Shown piece by piece: positions 53,323-64,000 of a DNA stretch of 64,000 nucleotides; positions within the stretch are counted from its first letter, which is position 1; every line of letters begins with the position of its first letter. Both the position numbers and the translations under genes were made by a program. The notes beneath the pieces were generated by a model. That model was not told where the DNA came from and searched no databases. It worked only from the letters and a program-made list of their open reading frames with translations. This DNA is from Chrysaora quinquecirrha. Its lineage: Eukaryota; Cnidaria; Scyphozoa; Semaeostomeae; Pelagiidae. The stretch is from positions 721,438 through 785,437 of the forward strand of contig JACTAT010000321.1 in the NCBI GenBank assembly GCA_014526335.1. Reading direction: 5' to 3'.

Positions 53323-55225
53323 AAGCAAGATTGAAGCTCTTATACTCCAGTTTATGCTGTTTTACTACCGCAATGAATCGTATTTAAGTTATGATTACAG
53401 ATCGTTGATTTTGTATGAATTTTTATACATTTACAACAACGTTGGATGTTTTCTTTATTTATTTGTCTAACTTGCAACAAGATTGAAGCTCTTATACTCC
53501 AGTTTATGCTGTTTTACTACGGCAATGACTCCAATTTAAGTTATGATTACAGATCCTTAATTTTGTATCAATTTTTGATACATTTACAAGATGTTAGTTG
53601 TTTTCTTTTTTATTTGTATAACTAGCATAAAGATTGAGGCTCTTATACTCCAGCTTATGATATTTTACTAACGCAAAGACTCCTATTTAAGTTATGATAC
53701 ACTAAGAACGACTTTGGATGGTTTCTTTACTTATTTGTCTAACTAGCATCAAGATTGAAGCTCTTATACTCCAGTTTATGCTGTTTTACTACTGCAATGA
53801 CTCCTATTTAAGTTATGATTACAGATCGTTGATTTTGTATCAATTTTTGATACATTTACAACAATGTTGGATGTTTTCTTTACTTATTTGTCTAACTAGC
53901 AACAAGATTGAAGCTCTTATACTCCAGTTTATGCTGTTTTACTACCGCAATGACTCCTATTTAAGTTATGATTACAGATAGTTGATTTCCTATCAATTTT
54001 TGATACATCTACAACAACGTTGGATGGTTGCTTTACTTATTTGTCTAACTAGCATCAAGATTGAAGCTCTTATACTCCAGTTTATGCTGTTTTACTACCG
54101 CCATGAATCCTATTTAAGTTATGATTACAGATCATTGATTTCCTATCAATTTTTGATACATCTACAACGACTTTGAATGGTTTCTTTACTTATTTGTCTA
54201 ACTAGCATCAAGATTGAAGCTCTTATACTCCAGTTTATGCTGTTTTACTACCGCAATGAATCCTATTTAAGTTATGATTACAGATTGTTGATTTCCTATC
54301 AATTTTTGATACATCTACAACGACGTTGGATGGTTGCTTTACTTATTTGTCTAACTAGCATCAAGATTGAAGCTCTTATATTCCAGTTTATGCTGTTTTA
54401 CTACCGCCATGAATCCTATTTAAGTTATGATTACAGATCATTGATTTCCTATCAATTTTTGATACATCTACAACGACTTTGAATGGTTTCTTTACTTATT
54501 TGTCTAACTAGCATCAAAATTGAAGCTCTTATACTCCAGTTTATGCTGTTTTACAACCGCAATGAATCCTATTTAAGTTATGATTACAGATCGTTGATTT
54601 TGTATCAATTTTTGATACATTTACAACAACGTTGGATGGTTGCTTTACTTATTTGTCTAACTAGCATCAAGATTGAAGCTTTTATACTCCAGATTATGCT
54701 GTTTTAAAACCGCAATGACTCCTATTTAAGTTATGATTACAGATCGTTGATTTCCTATCAATTTTTGATACATTTACAAAGACGTTGGATGGTTGCTTTA
54801 CTTATTTGTCTAAATAGCATCAAGATTGAAGCTCTTATACTCCAGTTAATGCTGTTATACTACCGCAATGACTCCTATTTAAGTTATGATAACAGATCGT
54901 TGATTTTGTATAAAGTTTTGATACATCTACAACGACGTTGGATGGTTGCTTTACTTATTTGTATAACTAGCATCAAGATTGAAGCTCTTATACTCCAGTT
55001 TATGCTGTTTTACTACCCCAATGAATCCTATTTAAGTTTTGATTACAGATCGTTGATTTTGTATCAATTTTTGATACATTTACAACAACGTTGGATGTTT
55101 GCCTTACTTATTTGTCTAACTAGCATCAAGATTGAAGCTTTTATACTCCAGATTATGCTGTTTTACTACCGCAATGACTCCTATTTAAGTTATGATTACA
55201 GATCTCTGATTTCCTATCAATTTTG
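53323..55225 (+). repeat. Satellite, 153-bp monomer (51 codons), 13 units
   Basis: The anchor GATTGAAGCT occurs (with minor variants) at 53329, 53481, 53632, 53753, 53906, 54059, 54212, 54365, 54518, 54671, 54824, 54977 and 55130. Steps are 153 bp except 152, 151 and one 121-bp deletion unit early on. As 153 is divisible by three, one frame (SIKIEALILQFMLFYYRN, SYDYRSLI) stays open over several units. The first units are the most diverged. The first unit is in frame with the upstream element ORF. Confidence 0.93.
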
Positions 55226-55698
55226 TACATGACGTACATGTACATGACGTTTTGCCCCTTGGGTACCTATGAGGTTTTATCCTTTCCTATCCACTTTATT
55301 TTGTCTCTCAAAAGCACATGAATTTGCTGTTGTGCATTTCATTTGCAAATTTAAAAGAATAACATGTGCTTCCCCATGTCAGGTAATAAGGCAAAGCTGT
55401 AAGACAAAGTCAATTCTTGTTGCCACCATATACGAATCGTCCGAGATCTCAGCAGTTCAAAGGTATATGTAGTGTAATGAAAAAACGGGCATTGAAAGAT
55501 TAAATTCCGTCTCCTCATCAAATACTGTAATCATATTGCCCAACTAAGCCTGAGAAAATTTTTATGGAAAACATGTTCTAAAAAAATCAAACTTTATCTA
55601 AAATAGTAGATTTGATACATGCAAAAAACACCCTTTTTTATAAGAACAATTTTATGAGAACGGGAGACTGGATTTTATGAATGTCTATTTCCCTGCAG
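55226..55698. other. No gene seen
   Basis: Begins with a GTACATGACGTACATGTACATGACG direct/inverted motif at the satellite's end. Otherwise unique and non-coding up to the acceptor CCCTGCAG (55698). Confidence 0.45.
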
Positions 55699-58600
55699 GA
55701 TTCTAAAAATGATACAAGTGTCGGAGCGATGTATGCTTTGGCCAATATCTTTGAGAGCGACCGGACTAGACAAGGGTAAGTAGCTACAGTACTGTATTCT
55801 AAACATCATGCTTTGTCAAGGCTTGACATATATATCTTAGGTATGTAGCTAATAAAGAGAGATATACGATATTCATGTCAATGTTAAATAAGCATATCTT
55901 GTTTTTAGTGTTTGAAAATTTTGGCCGAGAAAGGCGCATGCAAATGGCTATTTGCATTCCAAGGCCAAGAGAGAGTGTTTCATGCCTTGATAGAGTCTAT
56001 CTAACAGGAAGTAAGTGGAATTATTCTTGAGCAACACTACCTAAATCTGAAGATAGAAAGAGCATAATTTGCATAGAATGTAGCCTTTGTTCCAAATGAA
56101 GTTAAAAGCGTTATGTATTAAAATTTCGGAGTACATGCCCGCAACTGTAGCCAAGATGTGTGGCAAAAATGCATATCTAACGTTTTTTATAAGGAAGAAC
56201 CTTACATTTTGAACATATAATCAGTATGGTTATGTATTGACTTTTCGCTAGATGAAGATGATGTGAGAACGATCCAAGCGTGCTTGAATCGCGCAGAAGA
56301 GACGCTCAGCACGTTAATGGAAGCAAGGTAAGATTGAACTCAAATAATAAAAACTGCATGCCTAAAACTCAGCTCTACCCTATTGAAAACATCTGCATTA
56401 ACTTCAACCGCAAAAATTAATTCCATACATATGCGGCAGCTAAATTCAAATCCCTTTCGTTTTCATCTTGAATTCAATATCTGTTGTTAAGCGTTATAAT
56501 GTTTTGGAAACTCGTTCTTAACAATGCTACCCCGGACGAATGAGACTCGTTCACATATATATTAGCTACTCCCATCTTTATATACTTTTGTTGGTAAGGT
56601 AAGGTTTTGTCTCAATTACTTTGCACTGGCAATAAATATGTTGAAATTCTTTTCTTAGCTTTATTGCTGAAACAAGAGAAGAAAGCTTAGCAAGCACCAC
56701 AAATAGAGAAGTAAGTAGTTTCCATTTCTGCCAAAATTAATATTCTTGCTTTTTTAGATATAACCTCATATTGGAGTAAATCAGAGCTATCTAATGCACC
56801 GAAACAAGTACCATAAATTTAGAATGGAGCCATCCTTGTATTTAACGGTCGTAAAAGCTGTTCACTGTGTGTAGGGGATGATGGGGCTTTTTGTCATATG
56901 GGAAGGTTGTCACAGTCTTGTTCTAAAACACAAACTATTATTGCCCCACTTGTGGCTCCTACCAGTAAATGCCCCATCCCCACCCTTTCTAATGTTGTTT
57001 GTATTTCTAAAAAGTAGTCAGCTTAGAAAAATAACCAACATTATTCAATTTTCCAATTGATCATATTTTTATAAAAAGGGTGTATTAAAATATCTAATAA
57101 GTTCAATCATTTCATGAAAGTGATTCTGTATTTTAGTCACAAGTCAGCACAGAAGTGTCGTGCCAAACAGACAACGGAGAGGCAAATGCAAGCGAGGTAA
57201 TTCCATAATTCTTGCGTCCCTTAACGAACTGATGATTGTTGATGCACATGTAAATGATGCACACTGGTGATTGTTGATGCACATGTAAATTTGTAGACAA
57301 ATTAGAAAATTCTAATAAGATTACGGACGATCTCCAAAGCCCAGATGCCCTAAAAAGGAATGAAAAATACAACGACATGATCATGAACTCGTCATGATTG
57401 CAGGGAGCTTACATATTGTTCGCTCCTTCCATATTTAGACTGCTGAAGTTTAATTTTAATATTTGAACCCTCCTTAGACGCCTGCTGCAGCAGGAAAGAG
57501 TAAATGTTTGTCTAGAACCATACTGCTATTTTTCTGTTAAGAAACTATGAACAAGACGCAGATTAGCATCGAAAAAATTTTATTGATGAAATTTAGAGAA
57601 GTGCAAATAATCGAGCAAATACGTAAATTTGTCAGCCCAACAAATGCACAAATACTTATTACTCTACACAGTATGAATATAGTTTCAGAATTCTTAGGCT
57701 CTACAGTTCAATCCTTTTTATTTCCTAAACAAAAAACGCACTCCTTTAACTGAAATACAAGTATCTCATGCTTTCATCTTGAGAGCACAGTCCAAAGAAG
57801 GGAGTAGAACGTCTTGATAGAAATTGCCATTATTCTTGCGTAATGTTTATTATCTTTTTGAAAGACTCTGAAGCATAATCGAGCAGCAAAAGTTCCACCA
57901 GAGCCAAGTTTTGATATCGTGACAGTATCTGTATGCGGAGCACAAGGGATTGTGTCTCGAAACTTTGCGAGAGGATGCCGATTTCAGGTACCTGCTAAAA
58001 GCTACTTTGTCATTGTTTGATTACCTAATAATCTAGATTTTTGCATGTCAATCCAGAACCGAGAGAATGTAGTTCGTATTCTTTTGTAAACCTTCTGAAA
58101 ACAGTAGAGATGAGAGTTGAAAAGACTGTTGTCTGGTACTGTTCTTTTTAAAATTCGAAAGGTTTGAGAGAAAGATCTGAAAAATCTTTCCATGCTCAAG
58201 AACCTAATATTTCTTTGGTTATTCTTACATTAGTAGAGCTTTGAGAGATTTTTACCAGTTTTTCGCCTCCTCTCAAAACGAAAGATTTCAGACGCATCTG
58301 AAACCTTTTGCCCCTGAAATGGTCCTTAGTTTTAATTGAAGTTCCTTAATTTTTCGGGAATGTTCAGCCTTGATTTCCTTGTAAAGGTGTTCCTTGTACA
58401 AAAACGTGTAGCAGGTAACCTAACAAAGTTTGACATGCCAAATGTTTGTTGTTATTTGCGAAACAGGAAGAGTCCAGCAATTCAAATCAATAGAAAAGGT
58501 GCAAATCTTGAGGTTGTAGCGAATGTAATAAGTCTAGTCCAAAATGGACTCTAACTCGATAACAATAATAACAATCAGAGTGAATATAGCTGGATACTCT

Positions 58601-59238
58601 TTAAACCGTAGTAACATAAACATCGATCAGCAAAGCAAGGAACTTATAGCAAAGCATGGATATGTATATGTATATGTTCAGCGTCGAACGTTCAAACAAT
58701 AGTTTTATTGGTAAGGATCTTAGATGTACCAGTTCCTTTGGCGATCCACGGAAGCCTGGCTTCGGATACACAAACTACAAAGGCCAAAGTTGCAAGTCAG
58801 CCTCGGAGGGCATCAGTGCTATCGACTTTCGATTTTCGTATTAGAATGGGCTTTAACCATTAAGAATGTAGGGGGCTTACCCTTAGCCCCAGGCCGACTC
58901 TACTGTATTATTTCGTGCAGGAGTATGAAAGTATAGTCTTGTGGTAGTTTTCATTGAGCAAGAGTTACAATAATGTAATCGCTATACAGCATTCACAACC
59001 ATATTTGTCACCTATAGTAAGGTATTGGCACGTTAAATAATGTATAATAAATGAATTGCAATAGATCAACTCAATTGGAAATGATGAACTGAAAATCGCT
59101 TTCGAGGCCATGTACAACTATGTTGGAAGCCTAAGCAACCAACCTTTAAATTTCCACTTGCATGACAATGCCGGGAGAGTTGTCAATGAAATGGAATATA
59201 TGACAAGAATTGTTGTCCTTCATATGAGAGAAACCGAC
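55699..59238 (+). CDS. Probable host gene, at least seven exons, function unknown
   Basis: Exon-like blocks with AG...GT edges: 55699-55775, 55909-56010, 56252-56327, 56659-56710, 57137-57196, 57865-57987 and 59065-59238. Phases agree along the chain (1, 1, 2, 0, 0, 0). Readable segments are FENFGRERRMQMAICIPRPR; NEDDVRTIQACLNRAEETL; SFIAETREESLASTTNRE; SQVSTEVSCQTDNGEANASE; PPEPSFDIVTVSVCGAQGIV; and EAMYNYVGSLSNQPLNFHLH. The middle is polar and helical. The last two exons look globular. The first exon is also open in a second frame (NDTSVGAMYALANIFES), so its frame is unsure. Start and end lie outside what can be seen. The LINE at 59.3 kb sits in the following intron. No domain was recognised. 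Confidence 0.6.
56880..57060 (+). other. Intronic, no gene
   Basis: An open frame rich in Leu/Pro lies within the intron between exons 4 and 5 and has no splice or motif support. Confidence 0.3.
57233..57292 (+). repeat. 29-bp direct repeat, two copies
   Basis: GTTGATGCACATGTAAAT occurs at 57237 and 57273, the unit being TGATTGTTGATGCACATGTA plus AAT. It is a short local duplication inside an intron. Confidence 0.7.
58336..58702 (+). CDS. Two overlapping small ORFs in the last intron
   Basis: The frame ending at 58554 reads VFLVQKRVAGNLTKFDMPNV, CCYLRNRKSPAIQINRKGAN and LEVVANVISLVQNGL. A second frame from ATG 58544 reads MDSNSITIITIRVNIAGYSL and LIAKHGYVYVYVQRRTFKQ to 58702. Both look protein-like and overlap by a few bases. 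They may be further exons of the host gene (between 57987 and 59065) or a small element. Splice sites for them are weak. Confidence 0.3.
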
Positions 59239-59299
59239 GTAAGTTCATTTTCTATTTTTGTGTGATTGCATTTTGCCTCTACTTATGGTTCTTTTTTTT

Positions 59300-62155
59300 A
59301 CATATTTCAATGTATAAACCCCAAATTGGAAATCTTCATCTCAATCTTCATCTCAACCACAACATACCGAAGCTACATTCTTTTCAATACGGGAAGTGAT
59401 AACAACAAATATCACGGTGTTGGTTTACTGATAAAGAAAGACCTAAACCCAAATTTTGAAAGGACATCTGACAGAATATGCAGTGCAAAAATCAAACTTG
59501 GAAATCGCATGCTAATTTTCATCTCAGTCTACGCTCCTACCCTTCAAGTCAGCGAGCAAAATCAGGAATTACGCAAAGAATTCTATGAACAGCTGGACAG
59601 AGTGATAAGTAAAGTAGGAAGCCGAAAAATAGTGGTAGTGGTAGGAGATTTCAATGCAAAAACAGGCTCCGGTTGGAAAGAATTTAACAAAAAACATAGG
59701 TAAATATGGCAAAGGCCACATAAACTCCAGCGGCAGAATTCTTTAAGAATTACTTGCCAAACAGGATCTTGTGCTTTCAAACACTCTTTTCAAGCATAAA
59801 CTTGCCCATAGAACGACATGGACTGCACCTGAAAGACTGCACAATCATTATTCCCAGGATGGTAGTCTTAGGTGAAATCCATATAGGAACCAAATAGATT
59901 ACATAATAACAAAATCTAAGCAAAGAATGTTTATCAAAAACACAAGATCCCATGGGGGCATAGAAACAAGTACAGATCATAGATTGTTGAAGATGGAAAT
60001 GAAAACCACATGGTGGAAATTAAAACATTCAAATGTCAAAACAAAAGAGATAGATATTGAAAAGCTAGAAAACGAAATCATCAGAGAAAAGTATAGCGAG
60101 AAAAAAACAGAGAACTATTTGCAGAAACAGAGCTTTGAAAACCCGCAGGAAAAATTGGACCACATAATAAAATCGTGCTTAACTGCAGGGAAGAAATCCT
60201 TGGTTTATGGTTGAAAGAAAAGCACCACGATGATGTAATACTAAAAGATCTATCAAATGAACAAAAACAATTGAAAAATCAAATAGACGCATGTCAAGAA
60301 AAAGAAAAAAAGCAAGAATTCAGGAAAAACAGGAGCAAAATCATGAAACAGATACGGAAAAGGATAAAAACACTCGAGAATGAAAAAATTAACAAGCATA
60401 GCAGAAAAAGAAGAAAAGAAGGATGATTCGAACAAGTGTTATCAGGCCATCAGAACCCTAAATAATAGAAAACCGAAGAAACCCCCCATCGTACAAGGAG
60501 AGGATGGCAACATTGCTGGCTCTGAGAAAGAACAGATAACTTTAATCACCAAGCATTTCAAAAAGATGTTCACGATGGAAACAAAAGAATTACTTCCAAC
60601 AATACCACCGTGTGAAATGAAGGCAGCAAAAGTGTAGGAGATGATAACCTAGACGCAGAATTTCTAAAGTACGGACCACCGGAAATACACGAAGGCTTGG
60701 CCACACTGCTGAACAATATGGCAATCACAGGAGAATACCCAGAGCAGATCAAACAGGGTATCCTAAAACCTCTCCTAAAACCAGGAAAAAAGCCAGGACA
60801 ACCCTAAAATCAACGACCAATCATACTGTTATCTGTACTAAGAAAATTGCTTACCATCTGCATGATAAGATGTTGGAACCGTTTCAGCACTAAAATCCCG
60901 ATAGAACAAGCTGCCTACCAAGCAGGTCGAAAACACAACCGAACAGGTTTTTGCAATGAAGATGCTAGCAGAGAAAGCTGTAACATCCAGCAACTACAAT
61001 ATCTACCTTTTACTGCTAGATATGAGCAAGGCCTTCGACACGGTAAGCCGCAGAAAGTTACTAGAAGACCTGCAAGAAATACTTGAACCTGATGAGCTAC
61101 ACATGATGTCCCTCTTGATAAAAGATGTAAACTTGGGAGTCGTAGTCGGAAAAGAGAAAGGTGAAAACATCAAAACAGAAATAGGGATCGCACAGGGTGA
61201 CTGTCTCGGTGGAATACTGTTCATCTTCTACCTTGCCAGATCCATGGATAACGAGAACACAACAACAGATCCATCCAGAGAGAACAGCTACTTCGAAATA
61301 AACCCTTCTTATGCTGAGGACATCACATGGGCTTCTACTGCCAAACATCGAATAGATTATATAAAAGAAACCATTCCTGGTAAACTTGAAGAAAGAAACC
61401 TACAAATAAATGAATCAAAAACTGAAGAATATAACATAGAGCAAAATGGAAATGAAGCATGGAAAGAATGCAACGTTCTTGGAAGTCTTCTCGGTACAGA
61501 GACAGACATCAACAGAAGAAAGATATTGGCAATCGATGCCTATAAAACGTTCAACAGCATATTCAGCAGCAAGAAAAACTCCATCAAGATCAAACTGAGA
61601 ACTTTCAATGCCTATGTAGCAAGTGTGTTTTTGTATAATAGCGAACTGTGGACTTTAACGAAAAAACTAGAAAACACCATCAACACCTTCCAACGTAGAC
61701 ATCTAAGAAAGATTCTTGGAATTAACTAGCAAAGAAATATTACCAACAGCGAGCGCTATGCCAGAACGAAATGTGAACCATGGAGTGAAATGATAAGAGA
61801 AAGGCAACTAACATGGCTAGGACATCTCACACGTTTAAACCTAGAAACACCAGCAAGGAAAGCCCTTAAAGAATATCTCAGGAAAATGAAACGACCAGAA
61901 GGAAGACCAGAGACGACCTGGATGCAGACAATAAGACAAGATTTGGCCAACATCGGAATCAAATTGGATCTTTCAAAAGAAGCACTGAATAAATTATCTG
62001 AACTGACACAAGATTGAAAAAACTGGCGTGGTATTGTGAGACGCGTTGTGCAGTACTATTTGCGTGTGACATCTTAGTAGTAGTAGTTATGGCCAACTGT
62101 TAGTTGCAAAAGTTGCTTAGTAGTTGCTTAGTAGTTGCTTAGTAGTTGCTTAATT
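59300..62155 (+). pseudogene. RTE-like LINE with APE endonuclease and RT, decayed
   Basis: Endonuclease part (59266-59703): KYHGVGLLIKKDLNPNFERT, MLIFISVYAPT and VVVVGDFNAKTGSGW, typical APE-type blocks. Middle segments in other frames include STDHRLLKMEMKTTWWKLKH. RT part (60956-61729): LLLLDMSKAFDTVSRRKLLE, IGIAQGDCLGGILFIFYLA, then SYAEDITWAS, where the catalytic YADD reads YAED. The C-terminal part has FQRRHLRKILGIN, QLTWLGHLTRLNLETPARKA and KRPEGRPETTW. Stops and shifts break the ORF at several points. A GTTGCTTAGTA tandem tail (62100-62150) fits RTE-type LINEs, which end in short repeats. Nothing shows activity. Confidence 0.8.
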
Positions 62156-64000
62156 TTTGACTGTATATTTCTGCCCTAACAATAGTATAGAGGCTATAGC
62201 TAGCATAAAATGACTGGAATCATTTCTACCTGCTATTTAGGGATGTGCAACGGTTGACTTAAGTCAAAACTGTGTTAAAAGTGGATATAGTTACCATAGA
62301 GAGACTTTGTATTGAAAGTTAAACGGAACCCATTAAAGAAACGCTTCATTTAATGAGTAAAACTAGGTTGATATGCGAGCTTTGACAGCAAATGAATGGA
62401 AATAGCTTCTATTTGATTGATCAATCCTCGATTTCTTTCAGTGATATAAATTATTTAAAATGTTGCTTAGGTTTTTTCCTGTGGTACTATACGTTGCTTA
62501 AAGTTTTAGGTCGTCTACATCTTGGCTGCTTATAAGCGGTTGCTTATAAAAAAAACTGCGTGTATGTTCAGAACATCAACATCAATCTTTTTCAAACCGA
62601 CAAGCAGACACACATGATTTACAAGTGTTTTTTCATAACAAAGTGGCTAGACTTACTTTCTGTCACCTTTTTCGAGAGGTTGTAGAGTTCAACAATGGTG
62701 CAGTGCACGGGCAAATGATTGATAGACAAGGTAGTATTATTTGTAGTAGCACAATTCGAGTCAGGTTGAGCCAGGGACCGCACAGCGTTTTCAAAAAAAG
62801 GGGGTGGCGGAAATGCCTGCGAAGCAATCCAATACACCAGTCTTAAATGTACGAAGTCATAACGACAGATAACCAATTTGTAAGCTCCTCATGTACGCTA
62901 GTCCAGTAAGTGGTAGTTGCACTGAGGGAACACACCTTTTCTATTAGAATACGTTAATTTTTGCCGAGCCTCAAATACTCTTAAAATTTTTCGATTTTGA
63001 ACCTAAAATATTCTTAAATTATTTTGATTAAAAATTATAACATGACACAACAGTTTCAACCATGCTGCCTTCAATAACGAAAAAACATTGAGCCAGCTGT
63101 AATATTTTCCAGGAAATTAGGCAGGCACTGCTTCAAAGTTTTGATAATTTTTGATCAAGATGCAAAATAAATTGTTTATGTTTTATTTCACTTAAAAGTC
63201 ACTAAAATTGTGAACATTTTCCCACCGAAATAAAGTGGAGCGAAGCCCCTTGAGCTGCCATGGCTTTGTTATGTAAATTTTATGTTCTGGGCCTACTGCT
63301 ACTGTTGGCGGCCATTTTAATACACCTTTTCAACTTACTGCTTCGTTTGCAAAATTTTCGATAAAATATGCTCACATTAAAATTTCGGTTCCAGTTCCAG
63401 ATTCGGATTCAGCACCCCAGTCTTAGTTGAAAGAGAGATTTTCATCTCTCTAGCCCTCATGATCTTGATTTTATAGGGAGAAAAACTTTGAAAATTTATA
63501 AGGGATTTATAGTGAAAAATCGCTGTGGGTGAAATTTTACATTTTTCATTTTTCATCTGTTTATCACTATAAAATAACCATGTGAAGACCCAGCAAAACG
63601 TAAATTAAATAGTCCTAAACACCAACAGAACAACACAAATACAACAAAATACCCCTTAGACAAACCCTTAGAAAACTCACGATCTATCGTCGTCAATCGC
63701 AAACACTATCCTTTACTTTCTGTCAATTTCTGTCAATTTCTGTCCATTACTTTCTTTCCTATCCAATCGATGTGCTCATTTCTTTCTCTCCCCTTCCCAT
63801 CTCTCACAAGAAAAAAGTGCTCCTCAATAAATGTGCAAGATGAACTGGGTTAGCAGCAGGATATTTTATACATCGAAGTAGACAGTGTTTATGCATTTTG
63901 GGCATATGCGGTACTTTAATCCATTACATATCCATGACAACATCACTTGCATTTTTCCCTTGGAGACTGCTTTCATGCTCACTGTTCTCCCTGGTAAATC
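62156..64000. other. No gene seen
   Basis: AT-rich, with short frames in both directions at 62619-62876 that overlap each other and lack motifs. 63716-63745 holds TTTCTGTCAA repeated three times. The window ends without a recognised feature. Confidence 0.4.

Noticed and set aside
53718..55232. Possible membrane protein with LLICLTSIKIEALIL repeats
   Set aside because: The frame follows the 153-bp satellite unit and is broken by unit-specific stops; no start or promoter.

Overview
This is an AT-rich, intron-bearing metazoan window, most likely from a cnidarian or another early-branching animal such as a sponge; the sequence does not settle which. The pointers are GT-AG exon joins, a GIY-YIG Penelope-like retroelement, a Polinton/Maverick-type element, KDZ-like and hAT remnants, and CR1- and RTE-like LINEs. 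There are no bacterial operons, rRNAs or CRISPR arrays. Most of the window is mobile or repetitive DNA. Almost every coding segment is broken by stops or frameshifts or split by introns. All family assignments come from reading motifs, without database searches.

Layout: 0-3.3 kb holds a tRNA-like sequence, exon-like fragments and a KDZ-like transposase remnant. 3.3-9.7 kb holds a 288-bp inverted repeat pair, microsatellites, an integrase-fold (DDE) transposase pseudogene and a CR1-like LINE end. 9.7-16.9 kb is mostly non-coding, with a foldback element, a Penelope-type fragment with a hammerhead-like core and one good orphan exon. 17-19.8 kb is two abutting satellites (143 and 138 bp), the second split by a 474-bp hAT MITE with a perfect 8-bp target duplication. 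20-26.4 kb holds a hAT transposase C-terminus, a 235-bp palindromic insertion with a 14-bp target duplication, two degraded repeat-type genes and a C2H2/HTH pseudogene.

26.5-38.9 kb is the most interesting section. Four copies of one promoter/leader sequence lie in the same orientation over 9 kb. They lie near related genes: a small LDNGET-motif protein (three copies), an intact 146-aa C2H2 zinc-finger protein, an HUH-endonuclease Rep remnant and a 177-aa coiled-coil protein. The leader has its own splice sites, including a 22-nt micro-exon, and a GTCACGTGAC E-box. One copy lies just downstream of a 16-pentamer heat-shock element array. A roughly 22-bp iteron-like array precedes the zinc-finger gene. 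I propose a multi-gene, Rep-encoding element family with a portable, possibly stress-responsive promoter.

39.8-53.3 kb is a decayed Polinton-like (Maverick/adintovirus-like) element with packaging ATPase and retroviral-type integrase genes and many CAA (Gln) tracts. It is interrupted by a 4.07-kb Penelope-like insertion with a 12-bp target duplication and a head-to-head inverted partial copy. Its integrase gene is split by about 2.9 kb of foldback and minisatellite DNA (64-, 99- and 65-bp units). A 153-bp satellite (51 codons, 13 units) grows in frame out of the last ORF. 55.7-59.2 kb is a plausible host gene of at least seven phase-compatible exons and unknown function. 59.3-62.15 kb is a decayed RTE-like LINE with a short tandem-repeat tail, and the rest shows no gene.
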